A DNA stretch of 44,301 nucleotides, from contig NW_019091394.1 of assembly GCF_001949145.1 (NCBI RefSeq), forward strand, positions 126,001 through 170,301. The letters are read 5' to 3'. A program made the position numbers and the translations under genes. Below are positions 1 to 11,229 of this stretch, in pieces (position 1 is the first letter of the stretch; each line of letters starts with the position of its first letter). This DNA comes from Acanthaster planci. Its lineage: Eukaryota; Echinodermata; Asteroidea; Valvatida; Acanthasteridae. The notes under the pieces were generated by a model. The model was given only the letters and a program-made list of their open reading frames with translations, ran no database searches and had not been told where the DNA came from.

Positions 1-421
1 AGTGATTTTCTTATTTCTGATGTCCATTTTATGCCGTGACAAATGGAAACCCAAACTACAAAACCTTGTGCAGCTTGGAATCCCTTCCTCTGTTTTTTCA
101 TCCCACCCACCCCCCCCTGCTCGATTTCCAGCTGCCACCTTGGGCAGGTTTAATCGGCCATGGCATACTCCCTACAAGTAGTTGAGTCATAGATAATTGT
201 AAATCCTGTCACTTCCATTCAAATGGCCATCCAAAGAAAAGGGAAAAAGACAAGCATTTCCTGTTGTGGAACACTTTCTGGAGTCGGCCAGTGACGCCGG
301 CAAAGTGACATTGATACGCTTGCAACTGATCCTTGGAAGAGGATTTTTTTTGTAAGCCATCAGCCATCAGCTGGATTGTGTGAAATGTAACCAGTGAGAC
401 TTTTCACCTTTCTTGTTTCAG

Positions 422-983
422 ACTTTCAAGTATGAAGGATTCTTTGCCCTGTATAAAGGCTTCATACCGACCTGGGTGCGACTTGGTCCATGGAATATCA
501 TTGTATCCTTTTGTGAGAAACCCTTTAGACTTAATATGTTCCTCATATGCCATGCTCTCTGCTTTTAACTCATGGCAAATTAATAGACCTGACCTAGCAA
601 GCCGTTAATAGTGGGCCCTTGGAGCAATTTTTTTTCCCAGTAAAGAATCCTGGAAGTGATACATCACGTCAAAAACTGTCCTCTCTGTCAAACACATCAG
701 CACTCCTCTGATATCAAAAGCAGTAGGGCAAGGGAGTCAAGCAGGGAGGGGCGGGGCGGGGTGGATGAGTAGGGACGGATGGTTGAAATAAACTTTGTAC
801 AAAAGTTAAACTTGGCATCACCAAGCCCTCTTCTCCGACTTTCCCATTGAAATCTTGCTACATGCACATCTGCTGTTAAAGGTCTTGGTTTTCCTCCAGC
901 TCCTGAAATTCTTATCCTTAGCGATCGTCCAATCACTAAAGTTCTTCATCACGTACGAGCAAATGAAGAAACTCCCATTATGA
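422..983 (+). CDS. SLC25A14/SLC25A30-like mitochondrial carrier, last two coding exons (5' part outside window)
   Basis: Two coding exons remain, 422-502 and 942-983, joined across a GT-AG intron (acceptor AG at 420-421, donor GT at 503-504, acceptor AG at 940-941). The first encodes [20 protein letters not shown] followed by LGPWNII. The second encodes [13 protein letters not shown] and a TGA stop at 981-983. Together they match the last matrix helix and sixth transmembrane segment of the UCP-like subgroup SLC25A14 (UCP5/BMCP1) and SLC25A30 (KMCP1), which end in FFxTYEQLKxL. Members sit in the inner mitochondrial membrane and exchange small anions. The [10 protein letters not shown] stretch is the conserved element before helix 6. 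The earlier carrier repeats lie left of the window. I cannot tell SLC25A14 from SLC25A30, because the pair arose in vertebrates. The gene is convergent with EMC5 downstream. Confidence 0.9.
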
Positions 984-3900
984 TGGCATTCGGCGTAATG
1001 CACTGCCGTTTTTCTTGGACCTCTTGCCACTGACTACTCGTCCCCACTCAGAGCTACTACTCAGATCAACCCAGCAGTAAGGTGTGCACACCACGCCCGC
1101 ATAGTTTTTGTACCAGTTTTCCAAAAAGAAACGGATGGAAAATCTACAGGGAGTGTCGTGGAAAACTTGGAGTTAAAAATCAGCATAATCATTTTTGGCA
1201 AAATTGAGAAATTCAGTGTTTTCATTGTACTTTAGGTTCAAAAGAGGACAAAGGGTCAATGAATTATTTTCGTGTCCACGTCAGATCGATGAACGACATT
1301 GAATTATTCAGTAGAGTAGGACAGTTGAACTCATCAATGATGGTGTCGCCTTCGTTTTGCTTTTTCACATTGACATTGCACAAGTAGAGTACATCTTGCC
1401 CAAGCAGTATGCAGTATTCCAGGACTTTGTTCTCCTGGTCTCCTTTCAGTCTAGTGCTTTGTAACGTGGTACAATGCAAAACCTTTTATTCTGAAGAAAC
1501 TTTCCAGGGGCCTCGTGGTCCATGTCAAAGCGTTTCATTCAGGTCTCCAGCAAATTAAACTAAATCATCGTTGTGAGAAAGACTTGACTGTAAATGTAAG
1601 TTGTGCGACATTGATTTGCCTATAGGCCCAAATCCTTTGATTTCAGTATGATCTAACATACACCCTAAGGGGAAATTATTTCTGTGATGTACATACTTGG
1701 ACAAAATAAGTGCACTAAATCATTGCTAATACGAGATCCTAAGGGATCAAAATCGAGAAAACATGTTCCTCAGTGCTGCTGGGAATATTTGTTGCTTGAA
1801 AAAGGCCTCAAGCACGACTCCTGGCTCGCTGAAGATTTTGAGTCGGCGTGGAAATTCAATGGCCCCTTCTGTTATACATCCACCTATTGAAATTCCACGT
1901 ACCTTCATGTGATTAATAATTTTGCCGGGGGGGGGAGCTGTTTGAAACCATTGCACATTCTTCATCCTGTCTTCAGAGGGTTGTCACTGCTTTGAGGGAC
2001 TTCTCCCATATTTATTTCTAACAAGTCAAACTAACTTTCTGGTTTATTTTTGGATTAACAAAGGTCACATCTTTTGCATTTAGAAATGTTGCTTTTAAAA
2101 GTACTGTAAATGTATCAGTCTTGTATATATTTTCGTTAATGTCGTACGTGCTTGTCATGTGTATGTGCATAATTTGTTGAAAATGTGCATGTTTGTAGTC
2201 ATACATGTATGCTTGTTATTTCCCTTGATAAAGCTATAAAATAGATTCACAGTGCTTTTGGGGAGGAGGTAATAGGTTTCTCTTGTGGAAAAATAAAATT
2301 TTCATTAAATCATGATTTTTCATTTTTTACATTGTACAAATTTTCAAACTCACAAATTAGATTCAGCTTTCATTGTTCCATTCTTCCATTTAACAACTGC
2401 ATGGCGACAAATGTGAGAACTACTTTTGAGAGGTCACACCTAGCATGGATGTTTATCAGGTGCCCTCATGAGAGTGTGTTCCTCTCAAATAGGCTGCAGT
2501 TTTGTAAACATTGCACTATGCTGTGTGTTTCTTGCTCTTAATGACGAGGCCAGAGTTGTCGTGCAGGTGGTTCATCATCAGCTAGGAAACCATTTAAATC
2601 AGCACAGGACTTTCACAGCGAGAGAAATACCACCTGTTATTCCTGTCATCTCTTCATTACATGGACACTTTCCATCCCACTCAATTAGGTAATAAAATTC
2701 TGAAGAAGCTATTTTCTGAACTGGAGCCAGCCAAGGGACCTGTTGTGAGAGGAGCTCTCTTTCAAAGTAAGGGGAACCCGGGAATTTTAGGAAGCATCAC
2801 TGCTAAATTAATTCTCGGCAAACTGGAACCATTTCATTACCGTAGCTATCCTGCTTGCTATTTAATCAACGGCATTTCATGAGCTTCAGAGGGTTTTTAC
2901 ACCTGGTCGTTTTGATTAGCTGCAGAGGATTAACATCAAGTAGAATATTGCATCATTTGCATTATGCAGTTTTGGACTGTTGTTTTTTAAGATTCGTAAA
3001 AGTTTTTACTCTAACGGTTTGTGTGCCTAAGAATACCAATGAGAGAAAATTAGAGTTTAAATGCTATATCTCGGGTTTGACTGAAGTGCCAGGTAGCACC
3101 TGCCAGTGACTGCGGTGCTGTTAAAGTGGAAATCCTACTTCATCCCAAGTCCCTGGAGGTGCTACATCGTAATTGCATTATTTTGTCCCTGATTAATAAA
3201 CGCCGGTGGGGTCTGTGCTGTTAGCCTTATACAAAGTCAGTGCTTGTGAGGGTATCACAGTACAAGAAGACTGCATCTTTAATAGAAAATCAAGCTTCTT
3301 TCAAAATTTGTTAATTTCTTGTACATCTAGGACTGGTTTGTTTCTTCAGAATTAACAAGTATTTTTCTTTGAAAGACTAATAAAGATTTCTGCAAGACGT
3401 ATTCTTTATTTTCAGTCTTCCGATACATTGCCGTCAATCCTTTTTTAAATTCAGTTTTTTTTAAATGAAATAACTTGGGCTGTTGGTTTACTGGGGAACT
3501 ATCGTCGCAGTTTTTCATTCTTTTTGTGGGGGGGGGTAAAACACACCCTTGATACTTTTATATTCTGTACTTGTTCTAGCAGAGCCAAGTGTGGGTTTTT
3601 AATAAAGATAAATCAGTAAAAACTGTATGGGAAGAAACAGGGTCTCTTCAGGAGGTTCATAACATTTAATTCTCAAAATTTGCATCGCCATCATTGGCAA
3701 AGGCAGTAAGTGTTCAAGTCCCCGGCAAGCTTCTGTCCACATTTAAATGCCCGCTGCACCTATGTCTTGTTTTCCCTGCAGTAAAAGTTCACTAGTTAAA
3801 AAATGTGTTTTGTTTCCCAGGCCAAAGCAAATGTTACAGGTTCATACATACACCTACATAGTATTAACCATCCCAATTCCCTACTTGCTTCTGAGCTGTC

Positions 3901-4228
3901 TTTAATCAAATCTGTTCTCTCCAAACATGACTGGTCACTGCGAGCGTTGAAGGACAAATAAACTCAGTTTTCATGTAATCAGCCATCTAGAAAAATAGGA
4001 CAGTATTTCGAGTGGCTGGAGGTGTACCCTAGGCAGCCTCAACCTCAGTGGATTTGAGAAAGAATGGCCACAATTCTTATTTGCAGTACAAATCAAAGAG
4101 AAATCAAATTCCTGGATGAGTGCAGCGACTGTTCAATCTCGGTACACTTGATTCCATGGGGGGCACAGCCTAGCCGAGTGTGCAGAGTACTACTAGCGAA
4201 ACTGGTGGATTATGCCCTTCTTTCTTCA
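984..4228. other. 3' UTRs and intergenic space between the convergent SLC25 and EMC5 genes
   Basis: No protein-coding exon is recognisable on either strand. The stretch should hold the 3' UTR of the carrier (+) and of EMC5 (-). AATAAA hexamers on + occur at 2292-2297, near 2692, near 3197, near 3596 and near 3956. On -, the clearest AATAAA (TTTATT on +) is at 3405-3410. There are poly-G/poly-C runs near 1925 and 3530. Short open frames here have no family features. Confidence 0.6.
2292..2297 (+). terminator. candidate polyadenylation signal for the SLC25 gene
   Basis: This AATAAA is the first on + after the carrier stop codon, about 1.3 kb downstream, in an AT-rich stretch. Other AATAAA copies follow, so the true cleavage site is not settled by sequence alone. 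Confidence 0.35.
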
Positions 4229-7200
4229 TCATGTGGCTGGCTCTAATGTTTCAACAGTTTTGTTGCTGGGTGGGCTCACGCTTGGGTTCAGGCCAAACAT
4301 TGCCTGGCCGCGATGCCGGAACATTAAGAATGACGGTCGGTTACCAACTGTGTCAAAAGATCTGGAAAAACGAGAAGAAAATGGCAAAAATAAATGAGTC
4401 CTTTAGCACATCGAGCAAATTTGGAAACAATTCATGTCGCAGTTTTAAGAGTTTCATGCCCATCCTGCCAACTCATACTAATTCTTTAATAAAATTCAAA
4501 TTAGCGTGCACTGTGGGTGACAGTACACACACAAGGCCTCATCACACAACTCCCGAGGTACGGGGGAGGGGGGAATAATGGCATGTATTACTCGATAATC
4601 CTTGGGGAATATGACAAGTAATTAATGACGCTATAATTGAAGACTGTCACCTGAGTGGCCACGGTAAAATCTGCCTTTGAACTCCATTTTCATCTATAGT
4701 GGGAAAGTGGACTTTACTTTGTTTGTCAATTACTTACTTCTTTTCCATGTCGGCCATGGCTTTGATGCCTCTGAACTGTCCAGCTATGTTGAGCACGCCA
4801 TATATGGTAATCAAAAGGCTGACCAAACACTGGCTAACTATCTGCACCAAAATGAGTTCCAAATCATACAAAATGCATTAGTCTCCAAACTAGCTCAAGA
4901 CAGGAATCAAACCAAATCAATCCAACTCAATGATCTTTAAGGCTCTTTTAGAAGCAATTTGGCCTTAATATACATTAGAAAGAGCATACTTGTGAGCTCT
5001 TTGTTTGAAGGTATCCTGACAAAACAGGACATTGTTTGGGGTAGACTGCTGAGGATTCAGGACTACTTACTTACTGAGCTACAATGTGCAAACCTGTCAA
5101 TTGGGTCACATTTTGGCCAGAAAACAGCCAAAATCTTCCAAATACCTTCACTCTGAAGGAAAGCAACACAACTGTTTAAACTTTCAAAAGGTGCCAAGCT
5201 GCTGACTGGTCTGTCTTCCTTGTTCCCACAAAATCTTACAGAAACCTCTGGGCAGATTCTGCGGAGGGCTATAGAGAAATGAACTGATAGCAAGGTTGCA
5301 CTTACATCGATAGGCAATCTTGTGAACTCCTGTTCTGTCAACCTCAAATAGGTTCTGTCTGAAATGATGAGACAAATGTGTTCAGTAAGTGTAACCTATG
5401 AATGTGGATAATTAACCCTAACCCTCCTCAATCCTTCACCTGTTGGAGGATTGAGGATTGTTAGGGTTGATAATACAGTGGAAGATAAGACAAGCAAGGA
5501 TGTTCTTTTCTTCTGCAATTTCTGATACAATATTCAACAAACATCACTGGAATACGTAAGTATTTTGAGCCCACTTTGATCATGTTGATGTAGGCCCCTA
5601 GATCATGTATGTATACAATGGAGGAATGGTTCATGTTACAGGGCAGGATTTCTTGCAAAATATGCAGTGTACTGATAAACTGCAGGAGTTGGACTGAAGT
5701 TGTTACCTGCAGTTTTAAAGATTTTCATTTCAGTCAGTCAGTCTTTTCCACGTGGGCCTAGCATTATACAACAGGAAAATCATCACTTTGGCCTAGTATT
5801 GTAGTACTATTTGAGTATTCATTAAGGTAAACCGACTAAACGTAGATAGGATCATAGGGGTCCTCAAAAAGCACAGCTTGTCTAATGGGTTTACGGTCAC
5901 TTCACCCCATTTCCACTTCGCCCCTTACCATTTTGCCCAATCCCAACTCGCCCCATTTCAACTTTGCCGTCTGTTTTGAGTGTGTTACAAGCCTCTTCAA
6001 AAAATGGTCAACGAGTTCCACAAACGGCATGAAACGACATGTAGTTATTATAGAAAACTCTACGGCATTATATTAATGTCACCTGCGTTGTCCATTATGG
6101 TGAATTAATGCATATGGTTGGACTAGCATCGGCGTTATTTCTCATCAAAGCAACACACAAATTTCTGTTCACATTGTTCTGATAATCGTTGATGCATCCA
6201 GACAGCTGTACCCGGGTGATTGGATAATAATAATAATAATGAATTATTTAAAAAACGCTTTCCATGTCAATGACATCTCAAAGCCATATACAGTAAAATG
6301 CAAAAATTACATTAACTTTAAACAATTAAAACAAAGTAACAGGAGTTATCAAACAAAATTAAAAATTAAGCAATAAAAAAATAAACATTAAATTAAAATA
6401 TTCATAAAATGAAGAAATTAAAACTAACAAGTACAAGATATGTGATAATCCTTAAATAAATGTGTTTGTAAGCGAGATTTAAAAGTATCCAAAGTGTCGG
6501 CAGAGCGAATTGCTACTGGTAGCCTGTTCCATAATCGAGGAGCATATATTGTGAAAGATCGATCACCATAGTATTTAATTTTACTACTCCAGAAGTAAGG
6601 ATAAAGCTCGGCGCGCAGGAAATTTTGTGGAAACATGCTTGGTTCAAGTACGAGCAAAACAACCTAAAATTAAACTGATGAAATAAATAAATACACACGC
6701 AGACAAGATACTAAGAATTAACGTGAAGAAATCTTATAAACATCGATTTTTTTCAATGCGTGACGGATCAGGTATATAAATGTTCGCCGCGGCATGACTA
6801 GACTGGTCACCACACTCCATTACGCATTCTCTTACACGGGTGTGGCGTAGCGGGAACCAGCGCTTTGCGCTCATGTTTTTACCGCAGTGAAAAAATTTGG
6901 GTATGGTGGTTGGGAAAACGGAATCATTGTTTTGGCCTTTGAAAGTTGGATTATCCGATCTTTACTTGGGTACTCAAACGTCAATGTTTTTACTTGTTGC
7001 ATTAAGGCCTATGCCTCTGTTACTGAAGAACAGAATGAACAATAATCAATGGGGCGAAGTGGTAATGGGGCGAAGTGGTAATGGGGCGAAGTGGCAATGG
7101 GGCGAAGTGACCGACACCCGTCTAATGGACTCTGGAGTTCGTTGTCTGCATGGGATGGAGCATGGCAGACGTCGAACCCTAGCCCGGGCTGGATGTTGTC

Positions 7201-8180
7201 TTCATTTCATTACGACTAATGTCATATGGTCAGAAAGTCCACCTGAGCGATAACCGGTCACTCAAGCACCTTGCCAACTCGGCACCCACCAACTCGGCAT
7301 CTTGCCAGCTCGGCACCCACCAACTTGGCACCTGTACAAAAACTGGCCAGGCCCAGCTGGCATGGATCACCCTGCCTACCCATAAGCTGTGACCAGTCGC
7401 TAGCGTTGCATGCACAGCAGGCTGGGCCGTGTATTTGCTGAGTAGTAGGAGTATTTAGTCGGGCCTAGTGGCCGCTCGGCTTGAGGGTTAGGTTGGGTCT
7501 GCCAGGGGGGCCAGGGACACAGGGGCAACTTCGATAACGAGCTTTCACAGAATTGCCAAGATAAAGCAAGGGTTATTTTTCTCTTTTTAAAATTAAAATC
7601 GGACTTTAATTTCAAAAATTGTTATTTTTTCAATCTTCCCTTTTACACAAAACACTCGTTTCTGTATAAATTCCTTTGTCAAACTAACTGGGTTACCATA
7701 ATCCATGCGGATTACCCAATCTCCAAATCAGCCAAAATTAACTAAGCAAGTTGTACGAAATTTGAACCAATTGGTTCAGTTCGAGCGCCAAGTCGGTCAG
7801 GTGCCAACGAGTTGGACAACGCAGACCAAAGGCAAAATTGGAGGTGCCGAGTTGACGAGGTGCCGAGTTGGCAAGGTGCCGAAGTGACCGACATTTGGTT
7901 CTAGTCCGACCCCAAGTCGCGTAGGTGAATGCCTGCATGATAAACAATGTCAATGCAATGTAATGATTGGTGTGCATGCCTCACATGCTGGGCACGCGTT
8001 CTCTATGGACCCGACATTTTACACTTCACCATCCGCAACCTCCAACAATTTTCACAGAAAACATTACCAGGGAACACGTGACACGGTGGTGTTATCGAAC
8101 TTACGCTGAGCCGCGGAATAACCGGCATGTGCGAGCCCTAAAAATCCAACGGCGAGGATGAAGCTGCTAAATGACGCCAT
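4229..8180 (-). CDS. EMC5: ER membrane protein complex subunit 5 / membrane magnesium transporter 1, four exons
   Basis: Exons on -: 8105-8180 (ATG at 8178-8180), 5306-5358, 4738-4841 and 4229-4361 (stop at 4229-4231), with GT-AG borders and consistent phase, giving 121 residues. Residues 1-25 form the first membrane segment (MASFSSFILAVGFLGLAHAG). Then come HRTYLRLTEQEFTRLPID, the second membrane segment (about 44-64) and GVLNIAGQFRGIKAM. The C-terminal part holds SFDTVGNRPSF and FRHRGQAMF. These match the family signatures (in vertebrates LAHAAFSAAQHRSYMRLTE, LPIDI, GIVHIAGEF, TFDTLRNHPSF, FNHRGR), and the length is close to the roughly 130 residues usual for EMC5. EMC5 is a core subunit of the EMC, the ER insertase for tail-anchored and multipass proteins. 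A Mg2+ transport role has also been proposed. Intron 1 (5359-8104, 2.7 kb) is full of transposons. The other introns are short. Confidence 0.95.
5411..5474. repeat. inverted repeat (hairpin) with telomere-like arms in EMC5 intron 1
   Basis: The left arm 5411-5434 (ATTAACCCTAACCCTCCTCA followed by ATCC) is nearly complementary to the right arm 5448-5474, which reads GGATTGAGGATTGTTAGGGT then TGATAAT. A loop of about 13 nt separates them. The arms include two TTAGGG-like units. It may be the remnant of a very small palindromic transposon. I see no target duplication. Confidence 0.6.
5888..7119. mobile_element. non-autonomous DNA transposon A with 16-bp subterminal tandem repeats and 8-bp target duplication
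   Basis: The ends are inverted: GGTTTACGGTCACTTC at the left and, read from the other strand, GGGTGTCGGTCACTTCGCCC at the right. Both are flanked by the same 8-mer GTCTAATG (5880-5887 and 7120-7127), which looks like a target-site duplication. Inside each end lies a tandem array of about 16 bp. At the right (7048-7109) four copies of TAATGGGGCGAAGTGG are nearly perfect. At the left (5898-5972) the inverse unit ACTTCGCCCCATTTCC is more diverged. No transposase is visible. An 8-bp duplication is typical of hAT and a few other superfamilies. A non-LTR retrotransposon end is nested inside at 6224-6660. Confidence 0.75.
6224..6660 (-). mobile_element. 3' end of a CR1/L2-like non-LTR retrotransposon, nested in transposon A
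   Basis: The frame 6657-6424 on - ends with IKYYGDRSFTIYAPRLWNRL, then PVAIRSADTLDTFKSRLQTH and LF. This is the classic C-terminal tail of CR1/Jockey-type reverse transcriptase ORFs (GDRSFxxxAPxLWNxLP...FKxxLKTHLF). Downstream on - is an AT-rich 3' UTR that ends in a short (ATT)n tail, seen on + as TAA repeats at 6224-6240. Microsatellite tails of this type are usual for these elements. Only the last ~70 codons remain, so it is a 5'-truncated copy. Confidence 0.8.
7249..7896. mobile_element. related transposon B with inverted arrays of a 16-bp CCAACTCGGCACC-type repeat
   Basis: The left end (7249-7330) reads ACCGGTCACTCAAGCACCTT and then about four copies of a 15-16 bp unit, CACCTTGCCAACTCGG and variants. 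The right end (7790-7896) is the inverse: GGTGCCGAGTTGGCAAGGTG and then CCGAAGTGACCGAC. The outermost GGTCAC and the following bases are shared with transposon A, but the 16-bp unit differs. The interior (7330-7790) has no recognisable gene. I find no convincing target duplication (ACCTGAGC on the left, GGTTCTAG on the right), so the exact ends are uncertain. Confidence 0.65.
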
Positions 8181-8184
8181 TTTG
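8173..8184 (-). promoter_or_regulatory. YY1/TISU-like element over the EMC5 start codon
   Basis: On - the start region reads CAAAATGGCGTC. This differs at two positions from the TISU consensus SAASATGGCGGC and resembles a YY1 site (AANATGGCGGC). TISU elements set both transcription start and translation start in housekeeping genes with very short 5' UTRs, which suits an EMC subunit. An identical 12-mer occurs on - at 9746-9757. Confidence 0.45.
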
Positions 8185-8467
8185 GATTCGGCCTGTAAAA
8201 ATGTGTGTACGGCTGTTTAATGACTGGCCCTACTCTTGTCTATACTGCAAAGAAACGGTCATTACAGGCGGCAACCGTGAAAGTACTGAAGTAAGTGTCT
8301 TATTTGTTGTAATACGGATCAACAACTTCGACAAGACAATATAGGAGCCTACTCACTCTGCACTTTAGTTTTGCAAAGATCAAAATGGAAAGTTTTGTTT
8401 TATATGACAGCCAATCGACCCCATGCGTATTGAATGAACACATGATCAGTGTCAAGTCCATCTTGAT

Positions 8468-9072
8468 TAGCGTTTCCACTTCTAAGTAAATTTCCTTATT
8501 TTAATGAAATGTTTATGGAAATGAAAAATTTAAGGAAATTTTAAGGAAAATCCACCTTCTGAAGGAAATGTTAAAGAAATGTAAAAAAAATACAGGGAAA
8601 AAATTATGAAAAACTAGATTTCAGTTGTGTTCTAATAAAAAAATGGCAAATTCAGAATTGGGATTGGGCGTACGGTATTACACGCGGCTTCTTGCCTTGG
8701 GGCCTACTCTGCTATATAGGTGCCACCCTAAAGCTACGTTGCACGGCAGTGTTCGCGCAGCTGTTTGAGTGATTCCCGTCCGAAAGAGGTCCCAACTTGA
8801 AGATTGGTAACCAATAGGCCTAAAAATAACCGTGACTGGTATCGGTATTGTCGTGACTCGTAAGTTTAGGCCTCAGTAGTCCAAGCAGTGTATACGGTGG
8901 GGTCGTCGCCGCAATCACTGCACGATTCATTTTATGAAAAACAGAATGAATTCAAATGCACATTATTTAAGGAAAAATGAGGAAATTCAAAGGAAATTTT
9001 AAGGAAATTTCAGAAAATCTCAGGAAAAAAATCCAAACTAAGGAAATTTAATTTTGAAGAGTGGAAACACTG
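8468..9072. mobile_element. hAT-like MITE, 605 bp, with 8-bp target duplication
   Basis: The same 8-mer ATCTTGAT flanks both ends (8460-8467 and 9073-9080). The terminal inverted repeats are TAGCGTTTCCAC at the left and CAGTGTTTCCAC (reverse complement of the right end), with two mismatches. Just inside, both ends are rich in AAGGAAATTT units in opposite orientation. An 8-bp duplication and a CAGTGTTTCC-type end are typical of hAT elements. No transposase is seen, so it is non-autonomous. It lies 288 bp upstream of the EMC5 ATG, within its likely promoter region. Confidence 0.75.
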
Positions 9073-9782
9073 ATCTTGATTTTCTCGCCATACTCGCGTG
9101 ATATAGTGTACATGTACGTTCAATGGTCCAATGCAGCTTTGCAGCATAAGTGCATCGGGTGGAACACAGATCAAAAGCCCGAGCACGAATACCAATTCTT
9201 TAAATTGAAAGACCTACATCAATTTGTCTGTGAGAAAAATTACAGCACGCGCACGGATAGCCTGAAGTTAACACAATAGGCCTGAGCGACAAGAACGCTT
9301 TGAAAGTTCCCAGCGCACCCCATGGTCAAGCTGGTGTAGGACCACGTGTCAGCGCAACCGCTACAACGCAGTCAGAGCACTTGAGCGCACTTTCATTACC
9401 TTTTCCCTTGTTCTCTACGACGACGATCGACTACAAGTTTTTTACGGCGGGCATTTATATCTTTGCTATGCAACGACAGCAGCCGGGTCATCCAATCTAT
9501 AGCCTACACTATGCCTACGCTAAGTTGGCCAAACACGCACGCTGGTAGGATAGGCGTACGATATGTTTCCTTCGCTTAGTACTACTCATTTTGCCCATTT
9601 TCTCCTCATTACTAGCATATGCAGCCCCCTTCGTCCGCAAAATAGCTGACCATTGATAATTACATCAAATCGGAGTAGCAGTTTGACTTCAAGAGGCAGC
9701 ATTGCTAGTCAAAAGGCATTTTTTCCAGAAGGTTTCAGAGTTTCGGACGCCATTTTGTTTGTGGAATGATGTCGCGCAGCGT

Positions 9783-9825
9783 CTCGTCTGCGACTCAGTC
9801 TGCGTCTCAGTCTGCGTCTACGTCT
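9783..9825. repeat. short tandem repeat, 12-bp unit CAGTCTGCGTCT
   Basis: Two exact copies (9796-9807 and 9808-9819) sit between degenerate copies. The sequence just downstream, CATATGGAAACCAGGCTTAA, resembles the border of widespread small invertebrate transposons, so this may be a transposon fragment. I cannot define its ends. Confidence 0.4.
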
Positions 9826-9999
9826 TGTAGACCGTCTATGTTACAAACGACCATATGGAAACCAGGCTTAAGTGGCGACAAGGGTTTATGCGCATGTTAT
9901 TTAGTCGCAGCTGGTTGATCCATAATGTAATTAAAGTTTTGCCCGAGTAGGACGCTGATTGTTAATTTTGTTATAATTAACGGCATACGGGGGTTCGAA

Positions 10000-10449
10000 T
10001 CACCTTAGTTTACCACTTAAAACTTCAGCCTCTGTTAGGATGCCTTTGCGCCCAGACCCGGGACGAGTTGGCGTATAATCCAGCAGGTTATCCACAGTGT
10101 GGTACGCATGGGACTTGTGCGCCCCAAACCGGTCACGATAATTAAAAAAAAGCCTCGGAGGCCAGAGAAACATCTTTCCTCTCAGGCCTTTGGAAATAAC
10201 TATGTTCGGCTGGATTTCCCAGTTCTTGGCTCCGAGCAAAGTTGTCCCAGGCTGATTATTCCTTGTACAGGCAACGATATCGAGCCACGCGACACACGTC
10301 ATGTTTTTGCGTCAGTTCTTTGCATCTTCTTTGAAATGTCCAAATGCTGCCTGTAGCGGACACAGAAACAGGATTCGTGTTTGTTGCGATCGAGTAGCGA
10401 CTTCAGTGACGGTTTCGCTAGACGCCGGTTGAAAACCCATTGCTGCCAT
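10000..10449 (-). other. unidentified 149-codon frame interrupted by one TGA
   Basis: On -, an ATG at 10447-10449 opens MAAMGFQPASSETVTEVATR and runs 45 codons to a TGA at 10312-10314. The same frame then stays open for 103 more codons, through an ATG at 10302, to a stop at 10000-10002. The second part contains GLRGKMFLWPPRLFFNYRDR and ends in GRKGILTEAEVLSGKLR. I recognise no family. A GGTAAAC close to the end could act as a splice donor. It may be an exon of an unrecognised gene, a decayed gene or chance. Confidence 0.25.
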
Positions 10450-11229
10450 GAAGTAGAAGTACATTAGCAGTATCGGTCACGCTGACCAATAACGATACTT
10501 ACTTGCGACGGAATTCCTAACCGAAAAGGCCGTCAACACAAAAAGAAATGGCAAAGCACTGACGATAAAAAAGTTGGTTAATGGATCACAAAATGATGAA
10601 TTTGAAGAAATGTGTTGCAAGAGCTTTATAATTAGACAAGACACACAGAAGGTCATCGAGACTTCCATGAATCAAACAAAGGATTTTGAATTTTACCTTG
10701 GCTCTTGAAGTTCGAAGTTCTGAAAGAAATAACCACGGCCTAATAATTCTATAGGCATTAGCGTCATCTTGCTGTTTTGAAAGAACCTCTAATTCTCGGC
10801 GTCCTGGTAGATATTACAAGCAAGCTCTCGGTTCTCTGTGGAAAAAGAAACCTGGGATTGTTCAGTCTCTTAGGCAATTCCCCAATGCGGTATTGCCAGA
10901 TTTTTAAAGCCCAAAGGTGACCTTAATGGATAAATCTGTGATCACTCGAGAAAATAAGCTTCGGGCTTTTAGACCTATACTATTTGCCGCATCGGCAACT
11001 TCAAATGAGCTTCGTGCATTTCGCAAGAACAACATTTTCCCTGGAATAAGACGCGGGCTTCTTTGGGAGGCATTTAAGTGCGGATTGCTGTATGTAAGCC
11101 TGGATACGGTATCAAACAATGACAAAATATACCCCATGGAATAAAGAAAAGGCAAATGGAATAAAAAGTCTCCAGAATGTGGACTTAAAAATGAATCAAA
11201 GACTTGGAATATTAGAAAAGGTTTTAACA

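Noticed and set aside
9895-10005. tRNA-like boxes (TAGTCGCAGCTGG and GGTTCGAATCA)
   Set aside because: The boxes are about 90 bp apart, the TpsiC stem does not pair well and no cloverleaf can be drawn. At most a decayed tRNA-derived repeat.
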